48,496 nt of DNA from DATELY01 sp035276085 (GCA_035276085.1 DATELY010000157.1:1-48496), one strand, 5' to 3'; positions 39,685-47,845 are shown, counted from the stretch's first letter. Numbers and translations are program-made. The notes: generated by a model from the sequence alone, not told the origin.

Positions 39685-42378
39685 TTAACTGCGTGCGTCG
39701 AGCGCTGCGACGAGTCGTTCCTCGAGGACCTGCTGAGCTTCAGCGCTGAGCGGCTGGCCGCGTTCGTCGGTGAGATAGAACACGTCTTCCGCGCGTTCGC
39801 CGACGGTGACGATCTTCGATGTATAGATGTCGACGCGCAGTGCCACCAGGACCTTGGCCACTTCCGACAGCAGGCCGGGACGATCGGCCGCAATCAGCTC
39901 CATGATCGTGCGCTCGTTGATGGAGTCGACGCTGAAGTTGATTTGCGTGGGTGTCGAGAACATCCGCACCTGGCGCGGCGCTCTGCGTGTCACCGTGAGC
40001 GGCCGATCGGCCGAGTTCGCCAGAGCGCGCGCCAGTTGATGCTCGATGTCCGCGATGCGTGCCTGCTCGCCAATCTCGCCGCCGGTGTCCTCGAGCACGT
40101 GATAGGTGTCGAGACTGAAGCCATCGCTCGTGGGCGTGATGCGCGCATCCACGATGCTCAGACCGAGTTGATCCAGCACCGCCGTCGTGCGGGCGAACGT
40201 GCGTTCGTTATGCGGCGTGTAGGTGAACACGGCGCTGCCGCCGCGCCCCGATTCCAGACGGACGGAGACGAGCGGAGTCTGATCCGTGAGCTTGCGAGGG
40301 GCCAGCAACTGCGTGTGCCATGCGATCTCGTCGGGGGTGTGCCGCAGGAAGTACGTTTCGGTGAAACGTCCCCAGACATCGTCGATGTGATCCTTGGCCA
40401 GCCCGTCTTTCTGCAGCAGCTCGCGTGCTTCTGCCTGCACTTCGTGGATCAGCTCGTCCTTGTCGATCGGGCTTTCCAAGCCGCGACGCAGTGCCTGCTT
40501 GATCCGTTCGTAGAACTCCGCAAACAACGATGCCTTCCAGTTGTTCCAGAGCTTCGGATTCGTGCCGCGCACGTCCGCGACCGTGAGCACGTACAGATAG
40601 TCCAAGTGCGTCTGATCGCCCACCATCTTGGCGAAATCGAACAGCACCTTGGGATCGCTGATGTCCTTCTTTTGGGCCGTCACCGAGAGCACCAGGTGGT
40701 GCTTCACGAGCCACGCCACCAACCGTGCGTCGTAACGCGATAGACCCTGCTCCAGACAGAACGCTTCGGCGTCGACCGAACCGAGCTCCGAGTGATCGCC
40801 GCCCCGGCCCTTGGCGATGTCGTGGAAGAGCGCCGCCATGTAGCCGATCTCTTGTTTCGGCAGCGCCTGCATGATGCGCGACAGCTCGGGAAACTCGTGG
40901 TTGTACTTCGGCATCGCGAGCCGACGCAGGTTGCTCACCACGAACAATGTGTGGGCGTCGACGGTGTACGCGTGGAAGAGGTCGTACTGCATGCGTCCGA
41001 CGATCCGGCCGAACGCCGGAATGTAGCGGCCCAGCACGCCATACAGGTTCATGCGTCGCAGCTCGTGGGTCACGCCTACCGGAGCGCCGAGGATCTCGGA
41101 GAACAGCCGGTGATTGCGCGGATGCTGGCGAAACTCTTCGTCGATCAGCCAGAGATGACGCGTGACCTGCCGGATCGTCGACGCACGTACGCCGCGGATC
41201 TCCGGGTGCTGTTCGAGCACGACGAACAGCTCCAGCAGCGCTGAAGGGTAGCGATCGAAGATGTCGTCGCTTGCGATCTCGAGGAATTCATTGCGGATCT
41301 GAAAGCGCGCATTCACCGGCTGCGGGGCCACGTTCGGATCGGTCAGGATGGCTTCCCGGAACAGCTGCAGCAGCATTTCGTTCAGCAGGCTGACATCCAT
41401 TGCCGTGCGGTAGTAGCGCTGCATGAACTGTTCGACAGCCAGCGTGTACGTGGCGTCCTCATAGTCGAACATCTTCGCCAGCCGAATCTGATGATCGAAC
41501 AGCAGACGGTCTTCGCGGCGCCGCGTGATCACGTGCAAGGCGAAGCGCACCTTCCAGAGGAACGCCTGCGCCGTCTTCAGCTTGCGCAGCTCGCTCTTGG
41601 TCAGGAACCCGTGGTCGACCAGCTGATCGAGCGAATCGGCATTGAAGTAGCGCTTGGCGACCCAGCCGATCGTTTGAATGTCACGCAAACCGCCGGGGCT
41701 CGATTTGACGTTCGGCTCGAGGTTGTACGCGGTGTCGTGATAGCGGTGGTGGCGCGTGACCTGCTCGGCCACTTTCGCTTCGAAGAAGTCCTTCGTTGGC
41801 CAGACCAGGTCGGGTCCGAGCGCGCGGCGCATGGCGTCGAACAGTTGCTCCGGTCCGCTCAGCAGCCGCGCCTCGATCATCGTCGTCGCGACACTGACGT
41901 CGGCGGCACTCTCGCGCTGGCAGTCATCGATGGTGCGTACGCTGTGACCCACTTCCAGACCGATGTCCCACATGAATGTGAGGAAGCGTTCCAGGTCCGG
42001 CTGCCAGCGCACGCTCTCGCTCTTCGGCAGCAATACCATGATGTCGATATCGGAACAGAGGTTCAGCTCGCCGCGGCCATAGCCGCCCACTGCGACGAGC
42101 GCGATGTCCCGTGCATGCTCCTGCAAATGCATGCTCCAGGCAGCGCGCAGCAGCGTGTCGACGAGACGCGCCCGATCGCGCACCAGCCGCTCGACGGGTT
42201 CGTCGTGCTGAAACCGGTCGATGAGCCGGTTGTCACCCTCGACCAGCGCTTCCCGGAAGCTCGCGATAGTGCGCTCGGCCTTCGCCAGTGTGGTGGGCAG
42301 GGAAATGAGGTAGTCCCACGGCGGATCGCCCACCGTGGTCGTCAGCTCTTCCAGATCTTCGGTGGTGATGACCGGCAT
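39685..42378 (-). CDS. glnD: Bifunctional PII uridylyltransferase/uridylyl-removing enzyme GlnD
   Basis: 897 residues, normal length. It senses glutamine and modifies PII proteins, setting nitrogen control. The nucleotidyltransferase motif GGYGRGELNLCSDIDI is at 98-113. The HD domain (about 445-565) has LFHDIAKGRGGDHS, needed for deuridylylation. Two ACT domains follow (about 695-780 and 805-890), the glutamine sensors. The ATG overlaps the map stop (TGATG), so the two are translationally coupled. Confidence 0.97.
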   Translation of the reverse strand: MPVITTEDLEELTTTVGDPPWDYLISLPTTLAKAERTIASFREALVEGDNRLIDRFQHDEPVERLVRDRARLVDTLLRAAWSMHLQEHARDIALVAVGGYGRGELNLCSDIDIMVLLPKSESVRWQPDLERFLTFMWDIGLEVGHSVRTIDDCQRESAADVSVATTMIEARLLSGPEQLFDAMRRALGPDLVWPTKDFFEAKVAEQVTRHHRYHDTAYNLEPNVKSSPGGLRDIQTIGWVAKRYFNADSLDQLVDHGFLTKSELRKLKTAQAFLWKVRFALHVITRRREDRLLFDHQIRLAKMFDYEDATYTLAVEQFMQRYYRTAMDVSLLNEMLLQLFREAILTDPNVAPQPVNARFQIRNEFLEIASDDIFDRYPSALLELFVVLEQHPEIRGVRASTIRQVTRHLWLIDEEFRQHPRNHRLFSEILGAPVGVTHELRRMNLYGVLGRYIPAFGRIVGRMQYDLFHAYTVDAHTLFVVSNLRRLAMPKYNHEFPELSRIMQALPKQEIGYMAALFHDIAKGRGGDHSELGSVDAEAFCLEQGLSRYDARLVAWLVKHHLVLSVTAQKKDISDPKVLFDFAKMVGDQTHLDYLYVLTVADVRGTNPKLWNNWKASLFAEFYERIKQALRRGLESPIDKDELIHEVQAEARELLQKDGLAKDHIDDVWGRFTETYFLRHTPDEIAWHTQLLAPRKLTDQTPLVSVRLESGRGGSAVFTYTPHNERTFARTTAVLDQLGLSIVDARITPTSDGFSLDTYHVLEDTGGEIGEQARIADIEHQLARALANSADRPLTVTRRAPRQVRMFSTPTQINFSVDSINERTIMELIAADRPGLLSEVAKVLVALRVDIYTSKIVTVGERAEDVFYLTDERGQPLSAEAQQVLEERLVAALDARS

Positions 42379-43205
42379 CAGCGTTCGGCGGCGCCCAGCG
42401 TCAGGACGTCATGGCCCTCGGGCGTGACGAGCACGGTGTGCTCCCACTGTGCCGACAGCGAATGATCCTTGGTGATCACCGTCCAGCCATCCGGGAGCAG
42501 GCGCACGTGCCGCTTGCCGGCATTCACCATCGGCTCGATCGTGAAGATCATGCCGGGGATCAGTTCCTCCCCGGTGCCGGGCTCGCCGTAGTGCAGGATC
42601 TGCGGATCCTCATGGAAGATCCGGCCGATGCCATGGCCGCAGTATTCGCGCACGACCGAATAGTGCTGTGCCTCGACGAAGGTCTGGATGGCGTGGCCGA
42701 TGTCGCCCAGCCGAATCCCCGGCCGTACCTGCCGGATCCCGATCCACATGGCTTCACGGGTCACGTCCATCAGCCGTTGGGACGCCGGTGCGACCTTGCC
42801 GACCGCGTACATCCGGCTGCTGTCGCCGTGCCAGCCATCCTTGATGACGGTCACGTCGATATTGATGATGTCGCCGTGCTTCAGCCGCTTGTCGCTCGGA
42901 ATCCCGTGGCAGACCACGTGGTTGACCGACGTGCAGACGGACTTGGGAAAGCCGCGGTAGTTGAGCGGGGCAGGGATGGCCTGCTGCACGTTCACGATGT
43001 AATCGTGGACGCGCGCGTTGATGTCGTCCGTCGTGATCCCCGGCTGGACATAGGGACCGATCATGTCGAGCACGTCGGCGGCGAGGCGTCCGGCCACCCG
43101 CATCTGTTCCTGCTCGGCGGGTGTCTTGATGCTGGCTCGCGTCGGGCTGCGCATGGAAGGTGCAACGCGCGAGGCCTCCCGAGTGTCACTGGCAGGTTGA
43201 GTCAT
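42378..43205 (-). CDS. map: Type I methionine aminopeptidase
   Basis: About 275 residues. It removes the initiator Met from nascent proteins. The five metal ligands are visible in context: NIDVTVIKDGWHGDSSRMY (two Asp), CGHGIGRIFHE (His), MIFTIEPM (Glu) and QWEHTVLVT (Glu). The N-terminus is uncertain: ATG at 43205 gives 25-30 residues ahead of the usual IKTPAEQEQMRVAGRLA; ATG at 43154 would give a normal-length protein and ATG at 43256 a longer one. None has a strong ribosome-binding site. Divergent from rpsB, as is usual. Confidence 0.95.
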   Translation of the reverse strand: MTQPASDTREASRVAPSMRSPTRASIKTPAEQEQMRVAGRLAADVLDMIGPYVQPGITTDDINARVHDYIVNVQQAIPAPLNYRGFPKSVCTSVNHVVCHGIPSDKRLKHGDIINIDVTVIKDGWHGDSSRMYAVGKVAPASQRLMDVTREAMWIGIRQVRPGIRLGDIGHAIQTFVEAQHYSVVREYCGHGIGRIFHEDPQILHYGEPGTGEELIPGMIFTIEPMVNAGKRHVRLLPDGWTVITKDHSLSAQWEHTVLVTPEGHDVLTLGAAER

Positions 43206-43306
43206 TGGCGAGCGGTCCGCGGTGCCGTTTGTCGAATTTGCCTGGAGATTGCGCATCCCGCTCGAGCGACGCAAGATGACGCGCCCGATCCAATTGAAGG
43301 GAGCCG

Positions 43307-43335
43307 TTGGAGGGTATTGAAAGTCATGGTATAAA
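43307..43335 (+). promoter_or_regulatory. Candidate sigma-70 promoter of rpsB-tsf
   Basis: TTGGAG (43307-43312) and TATAAA (43330-43335) with 17 bases between, followed by a G/C-rich discriminator (GCGCGC), the type found at stringently controlled ribosomal promoters. It is about 130 bases upstream of the rpsB start. Confidence 0.6.
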
Positions 43336-43379
43336 GCGCGCGTTTTTTTCGCAACGAATCTCTCACACGTATCGACACG

Positions 43380-43428
43380 TGTCGCGGGGTGCTCCGGGAA
43401 TACTCTTTGAATTCCCGAAGTCGCGACA
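43380..43428 (+). promoter_or_regulatory. Two-tier hairpin in the rpsB leader, candidate S2 autoregulatory element
   Basis: Outer stem TGTCGCG/CGCGACA (43380-43386 with 43422-43428) encloses an inner stem CGGGAAT/ATTCCCG (43395-43417). The E. coli rpsB-tsf leader is a known target of repression by S2; this position and architecture suggest the same control, but I have not matched it to a conserved consensus. Confidence 0.45.
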
Positions 43429-43468
43429 TGGGATGCGTGGAGGCACAACCCCCACAGGAGCTTTACAG

Positions 43469-44482
43469 ATGGCCAGCATGTCCATGCGACAGATGCTGGA
43501 AGCGGGCGTCCATTTCGGACACCAAACCCGCTTCTGGAACCCCAAGATGGCGCCTTTCATCTTCGGGGAACGTAATCGGATCCACATCATCAACCTCGAG
43601 AAGTCGCTGCCCTTGTACAACGAGGCGGCGGGCTTTGCGCGTCAGGTGATCGCCGACGGCGGTCGCTTGTTGTTCGTCGGCACCAAGCGCTCCGCGCGCG
43701 AGGCCATCCGCAAGGAAGCCGAGCGTTGCGCCATGCCTTATGTCAGTCATCGCTGGCTCGGCGGCATGCTCACCAATTTCAAGACCGTGCGTCAGTCCAT
43801 CCGCCGGCTCGCCGAGCTCGACGAGATGGCCAAGAACGGCACGCTCGACCACCACAGCAAGCGCGAAGCGCAGGCACTGCGCCGCGAGCGCGAAAAGCTC
43901 GAACGCAGCCTGGGCGGCATCAAGGAAATGGAGGCGCTGCCCGATGCGCTGTTCGTCATCGACGTCGGCCACGAACGCATTGCGCTGCATGAAGCCAAGA
44001 AGCTCGGCATCCCGGTCGTCGCCGTGGTCGATACCAACTGCGCGCCGGACGATGTGGACTATGTGATTCCAGGCAACGACGACGCCATGCGCGCCATCCA
44101 GCTGTATGCCGCGGGCATTGCCGATGCGGTGCTGGAAGGTAAGTCGGCGGCGCCCGAAGTGCCGGTCAGCGAAGACGAGTTCGTCGAGTTGGACGAGGAG
44201 GGCAGGCCCAAGCCGAAGACCGGTGCACCGGTCAATCGTCGCGGCAAACCGGTGGCCGCCAAGAAGAAGGCAGCAACCCGTCGTCGCCCGGCGGAGAAGG
44301 TTGAGGCGGCGGATGCACCAGTGCCGGAACTCGATGACATCGATACGGACAATGCATCACCGGAAGAGATCATGGCGAGCCGACGTGCGGCCTTGCGCAA
44401 GCCAGCCAATAGCGAAGCCGCGCCAGCCACTGAAGCCACGCCAGCCACTGAAGCCAAGCCGGCTAGTACCGAGGCGGAGTAA
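43469..44482 (+). CDS. rpsB: 30S ribosomal protein S2 with a long C-terminal extension
   Basis: 337 residues, about 95 more than the E. coli protein. The S2 core (1-225) is standard: MRQMLEAGVHFGHQTRFWNP, LFVGTKRSAREAI, YVSHRWLGGMLTNFKT and VVAVVDTNCAPDDVDYVIPG. The extension (about 226-337) alternates acidic (231-246), basic (248-273, KKKAATRRR) and acidic blocks (279-300) and ends in repeated ATEA units. At DNA level an 18-mer is duplicated in tandem (44421-44438 and 44439-44456). CAGGAG lies 8 bases before the ATG. It is 3 bases from tsf. Confidence 0.97.
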   Translation: MASMSMRQMLEAGVHFGHQTRFWNPKMAPFIFGERNRIHIINLEKSLPLYNEAAGFARQVIADGGRLLFVGTKRSAREAIRKEAERCAMPYVSHRWLGGMLTNFKTVRQSIRRLAELDEMAKNGTLDHHSKREAQALRREREKLERSLGGIKEMEALPDALFVIDVGHERIALHEAKKLGIPVVAVVDTNCAPDDVDYVIPGNDDAMRAIQLYAAGIADAVLEGKSAAPEVPVSEDEFVELDEEGRPKPKTGAPVNRRGKPVAAKKKAATRRRPAEKVEAADAPVPELDDIDTDNASPEEIMASRRAALRKPANSEAAPATEATPATEAKPASTEAE

Positions 44483-44485
44483 CTC

Positions 44486-45364
44486 ATGGCTGTGACGGCT
44501 GAAGCAGTGAAGGCGCTGCGTGAACGCACCGGCGCCGGGATGATGGAGTGCAAGAAGGCACTCGTCGAAGTGAATGGCGATCTGGACGCCGCTGCGGAGC
44601 TCATGCGGAAGCAGGGTCTCGCGAAGGCCGACAAGAAGGCGACCCGCGTGGCCGCCGAAGGCGTCGTGGTCCTCGAGCGCTCGCCGGACCTTAAGCGGGC
44701 GGCGATCGTGGAGGTGAACTGCGAGACTGATTTCGTTGCGCGTGAAAGCGACTTCCAGCAGTACGCGGCCGCCGTGGCCAAGGCTGCGCTCGCCGGGAAG
44801 GCCGAAAGCGTCGAGGCGCTACTGGCATTGCCGGCGCCGAGCGGCGGCAGCTTCGAGGAAGCACGTCGCGGTCTGATCGCGAAGATCGGTGAGAACATCA
44901 CGGTGCGTCGCGTGGGTCAGATCGAGGCCGCCGGCGTGGTCGGCAGCTACCTGCACGGCTCCCGCATCGGTGCCCTGGTGGCGTTGAAGTCGGGCGACGA
45001 GGCGCTGGCGCGCGATATCGCCATGCACGTCGCGGCGAGCAACCCGGTCCGCGTTTCAGCGAATGAAGTTCCTGCTCCCGAAGTCGAGAAGGAACGCAGC
45101 ATTCTCATGGAGCAGGCGAAGGGCGAGGGCAAGCCTGAAGCGATTGTTGCGAAGATGGTCGAGGGCCGCTTGCGCAAGTGGCTCAACGAGATCACGTTGC
45201 TGGGCCAGCCGTTCGTCAAGGATCCGGACCAGTCCGTCGAGAAGTACCTCAAGGCATCGGGCGGAGAAGTCAGCTCGTTCCTGCGTTTCGAAGTCGGCGC
45301 CGGCATCGAAAAGAAGCAGGAGGATTTCGCCGCTGAAGTGATGAAGCAGGTGCGTGGCTCTTGA
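44486..45364 (+). CDS. tsf: Translation elongation factor Ts
   Basis: 292 residues. The nucleotide-exchange factor for EF-Tu. The N-terminal UBA-like domain with VKALRERTGAGMMECKKAL and then the core with VEVNCETDFVARESDF are diagnostic. The C-terminal KYLKASGGEVSSFLRFEVG is normal. It is separated from rpsB by 3 bases, a single operon, and followed by a 256-base gap with terminators. Confidence 0.97.
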   Translation: MAVTAEAVKALRERTGAGMMECKKALVEVNGDLDAAAELMRKQGLAKADKKATRVAAEGVVVLERSPDLKRAAIVEVNCETDFVARESDFQQYAAAVAKAALAGKAESVEALLALPAPSGGSFEEARRGLIAKIGENITVRRVGQIEAAGVVGSYLHGSRIGALVALKSGDEALARDIAMHVAASNPVRVSANEVPAPEVEKERSILMEQAKGEGKPEAIVAKMVEGRLRKWLNEITLLGQPFVKDPDQSVEKYLKASGGEVSSFLRFEVGAGIEKKQEDFAAEVMKQVRGS

Positions 45365-45386
45365 TAATCGAGGGATCGGACTCTGC

Positions 45387-45435
45387 TGTGCAGGACGCAC
45401 GAATGCCGCGGAGCACAGGACGTGCGAGAGCGGCC
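45387..45435 (+). repeat. 49-bp dispersed element, copy 2
   Basis: It starts TGTGCAGGACGCACGAATGC, 22 bases after the tsf stop, in opposite orientation to the copy at 30971-31019. The centre differs between the copies but both fold (here GCAC-aggac-GTGC). Confidence 0.75.
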
Positions 45436-45451
45436 AGTCGCGACCCTCGTT

Positions 45452-45485
45452 GCGACGAGCAAAAAGTATGATTTTTGCTCGTCGC
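45452..45485. terminator. Perfect 14-bp bidirectional hairpin after tsf
   Basis: GCGACGAGCAAAAA pairs perfectly with TTTTTGCTCGTCGC around the loop GTATGA. The A5/T5 next to the loop, rather than after the stem, is unlike a classical intrinsic terminator, but the stem is very stable. A further hairpin GGGTAC-atccct-GTACCC lies at 45505-45522 within an outer GCCACC/GGTGGC pair. Confidence 0.65.
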
Positions 45486-45559
45486 TCGCCACCTGCGGCG
45501 GCGGGGGTACATCCCTGTACCCGGGGTGGCTCTCGATGACATTCAGCGCTCGATTCGTA

Positions 45560-45588
45560 GAACCCCGCCCCTGGCGGGGTTCTTTATA
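45560..45588 (+). terminator. Intrinsic terminator just upstream of pyrH
   Basis: GAACCCCGCC and GGCGGGGTTC form a perfect 10-bp stem around the loop CCT, followed by TTTATA. It insulates pyrH from rpsB-tsf readthrough. Confidence 0.8.
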
Positions 45589-45590
45589 AT
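45585..45590 (+). promoter_or_regulatory. Candidate -10 box of pyrH inside the terminator tail
   Basis: A perfect TATAAT overlaps the T-tract of the terminator. The -35 region would lie inside the stem and has no good hexamer. Transcription would start about 20-25 bases before the ATG at 45621. Confidence 0.5.
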
Positions 45591-45620
45591 GGCTTGACGC
45601 AACACACCCAGGCGAACTGC

Positions 45621-46385
45621 ATGGCACTGAGCCCAGCCAACGACCCCTCGCAACCCAGTCCCGCGCAGCCCCAGGGTCTGCGTCGGATTCTCCTCAAGCT
45701 GTCCGGTGAAGCGCTGATGGGAGAGGAGGACTACGGCATCGACCCCAAGATGCTGAAGCGCATCGCGAACGAAATTCGCGAGGTCATGAGCTTGGGGATG
45801 CAGGTCGCCGTGGTCATCGGCGGCGGCAACATCTTCCGCGGCGCGGGTCTGGCGCGCGCGGGTATGGATCGGGTGACCGGCGACCACATGGGCATGCTGG
45901 CGACGGTCATGAACTCCCTTGCCCTGCAGGATGCGGTCGAAGCGCTGGGATTGTATGCGCGGGTGATGTCTGCCATCCGGATCAACGAGGTCTGCGAGGA
46001 ATACATCCGCCGTCGCGCGGTGCGGCACCTGGAGAAGGGTCGTGTGACCATCCTTGCCGCCGGCACTGGCAACCCCTTCTTCACCACCGATACGGCGGCG
46101 AGTCTGCGCGCCATCGAGATCAACGCCGACCTGTTGCTCAAGGCGACGAAAGTGGACGGCATCTATTCCGATGACCCGATGAAGAACCCCGCTGCAACCC
46201 GATACGCGCGGCTGACGTTCGATAAGGTGCTCACGGATCGTTTGAACGTGATGGATGCGACCGCGATCGTCATGTGCCGCGACAACGACCTGCCGCTGCG
46301 AGTATTCGATCTCACGAAGGCGGGTGAGCTGCTGCGCATCGTGCGCGGTGAAGATGTCGGCACGCTCGTAACCAATTCGATGTGA
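45621..46385 (+). CDS. pyrH: Uridylate kinase
   Basis: 254 residues. It phosphorylates UMP to UDP for pyrimidine and cell-wall precursor synthesis. The amino-acid-kinase fold is clear: ILLKLSGEALMG, VVIGGGNIFRG, GMLATVMNSLALQDAVE, AGTGNPFFTTDTAA and ATKVDGIYSDDP. The ATG at 45621 is preferred to the TTG at 45594, because the latter would sit at the predicted transcription start. The first 20 residues (NDPSQPSPAQPQ) are a Pro/Gln/Ser-rich extension not found in the typical enzyme. Confidence 0.96.
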   Translation: MALSPANDPSQPSPAQPQGLRRILLKLSGEALMGEEDYGIDPKMLKRIANEIREVMSLGMQVAVVIGGGNIFRGAGLARAGMDRVTGDHMGMLATVMNSLALQDAVEALGLYARVMSAIRINEVCEEYIRRRAVRHLEKGRVTILAAGTGNPFFTTDTAASLRAIEINADLLLKATKVDGIYSDDPMKNPAATRYARLTFDKVLTDRLNVMDATAIVMCRDNDLPLRVFDLTKAGELLRIVRGEDVGTLVTNSM

Positions 46386-46426
46386 TTGCGTCGCGAGCTC
46401 GCGCTCGCGCATGCCTGGAGAGCCCC

Positions 46427-46984
46427 ATGTTGGAAGACGTAAAAAAAGACGCCACCGAGCGCATGCAAAAATGTGTGCTGTCGCTGCGCAATGAACTGAA
46501 GCGTCTGCGCACCGGTCGAGCACATCCGGGTTTGGTCGAGCATTTACGCGTCGACTACTACGGATCCGAAGTGCCGCTGCAACAAGTTGCCAACGTTGCG
46601 GTGGAGGATGCGCGCACGCTCACGATCACACCCTGGGAAAAGAACATGGTGCAGGTGATCGAGAAAGCCATCATGAAGTCGGATCTCGGCCTGATGCCAG
46701 CCACCGCCGGCACCGTGATCCGTGTGCCCATGCCGCCGATGACCGAGGAGCGTCGTCGCGAGATGACGAAAGTCGTGCGTCACGAGGCCGAAAATGCCCG
46801 TGTCGCCGTACGCAATGTGCGTCGCGACGTCATGAATGAGCTCAAAGAGATGCTCAAGGAAAAGCTCGTGTCGCAGGACGATGACCGCCGTGCGCAAGAG
46901 GACGTTCAGAAGCTCACCGACAAGCACGTGGCCGAGATCGATCAGGTGCTCGCCGAAAAAGAAAAAGAGCTCATGCAGGTATGA
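46427..46984 (+). CDS. frr: Ribosome recycling factor
   Basis: 185 residues. With EF-G it splits the post-termination ribosome. The three-helix-bundle domain is standard: MLEDVKKDATERMQKCV, LRTGRAHPGLVEHLRVDYYG, then domain II (VANVAVEDARTLTITPW, IRVPMPPMTEERRREM). ATG at 46427 with GGAG upstream. It follows pyrH by 41 bases, as in the canonical cluster. Confidence 0.97.
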   Translation: MLEDVKKDATERMQKCVLSLRNELKRLRTGRAHPGLVEHLRVDYYGSEVPLQQVANVAVEDARTLTITPWEKNMVQVIEKAIMKSDLGLMPATAGTVIRVPMPPMTEERRREMTKVVRHEAENARVAVRNVRRDVMNELKEMLKEKLVSQDDDRRAQEDVQKLTDKHVAEIDQVLAEKEKELMQV

Positions 46985-46994
46985 GCAGGGAACC

Positions 46995-47093
46995 GGTTGG
47001 CGGTTGGCGGTTGGCGGTTGGTTCGGAACGCTCCGCGCCCTGCGGCCGCTCGCCCTGTCTCTCCGTCCAACCGCCAACCGCCAACCGCTAACC
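46995..47093. repeat. Near-perfect 27-bp hairpin of GGTTGGC heptamers between frr and uppS
   Basis: The left arm (46995-47021) is almost four copies of GGTTGGC. The right arm (47067-47093) is its complement with one mismatch. The 45-base loop is C/G-rich. The right arm ends 8 bases before the uppS ATG and takes the place of a ribosome-binding site. Confidence 0.85.
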
Positions 47094-47101
47094 GCTGCCT
47101 C

Positions 47102-47845
47102 ATGGTCAAGGGTGCCACCCGTCAACCGGATGTTCCCCGTCACGTCGCCATCATCATGGATGGCAACGGCCGATGGGCCGCTGCACGCGCCCTGCCGCGC
47201 ACGGCAGGCCACGCGATGGGCGTGAAGTCCGTCCGCGCGACGGTCGAGAACTGCGTCAAGGCAGGGGTCGAAGTACTGACGCTGTTTGCGTTCTCGAGCG
47301 AGAACTGGAAGCGTCCGAAGGAAGAAGTCTCGATGCTGATGGGCCGTTTCCTGGAGGCATTGGACAACGAAGTCGCGGAGTTGCACGGCAACCAGATCCG
47401 CATGCGCTTCATCGGCCAGCTCGAGCAGTTGTCGCCGGCATTGCGCGAACGGATGGAAGGCGCAGAACGCCTCACGCGTGACAATTCCCGCATGACGCTC
47501 GTCATTGCGGTGGCCTACGGCGGGCGGTGGGACATCGTTCATGCAGCGCGTGCGCTGGCGAGCCGGTGTGCGAGCGGAGAGCTGGTGGCCGAGGCCATCG
47601 ATGAAGCATCCCTGTCCGCTGAAATGGCGCTGGCGGACCTGCGCGATCCCGATCTACTGATCCGCACCGGCGGAGAGCAGCGCATCAGCAACTTCCTGTT
47701 GTGGAATTTGGCCTACACGGAGCTGTACTTCACCGATGTCCTTTGGCCTGATTTCGAGGGCACTGAGCTGCAGCGGGCCTTCGCATACTTCGGCACGCGG
47801 CAGAGACGCTTCGGCCTGACTCCGGCGCAGGCGGAGTCGCGTTAG
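47102..47845 (+). CDS. uppS: Undecaprenyl diphosphate synthase
   Basis: 247 residues. It makes the C55 lipid carrier for peptidoglycan and LPS. The catalytic Asp20 is in AIIMDGNGRWA; FSSENWKRP and the C-terminal RTGGEQRISNFLLWNLAYTE are the other hallmarks. The start is the ATG at 47102; no ribosome-binding site is visible because the hairpin arm lies directly upstream. The frame stays open through the hairpin to 46997, but that stretch is repeat DNA. Its stop overlaps the cdsA start. Confidence 0.96.
   Translation: MVKGATRQPDVPRHVAIIMDGNGRWAAARALPRTAGHAMGVKSVRATVENCVKAGVEVLTLFAFSSENWKRPKEEVSMLMGRFLEALDNEVAELHGNQIRMRFIGQLEQLSPALRERMEGAERLTRDNSRMTLVIAVAYGGRWDIVHAARALASRCASGELVAEAIDEASLSAEMALADLRDPDLLIRTGGEQRISNFLLWNLAYTELYFTDVLWPDFEGTELQRAFAYFGTRQRRFGLTPAQAESR

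Noticed and set aside
45594..45620. TTG start for PyrH at 45594
   Set aside because: It would lie at or next to the predicted transcription start and lacks a ribosome-binding site.
46995..47093. Heptamer repeats as a CRISPR array or a tandem-repeat locus
   Set aside because: Units are only 7 bp with no spacers, and the second block is the inverted complement of the first; it is a hairpin.
46997..47101. N-terminal extension of UppS through the hairpin
   Set aside because: The added residues are encoded by repeat DNA, and the family's N-terminus is reached from the ATG at 47102.
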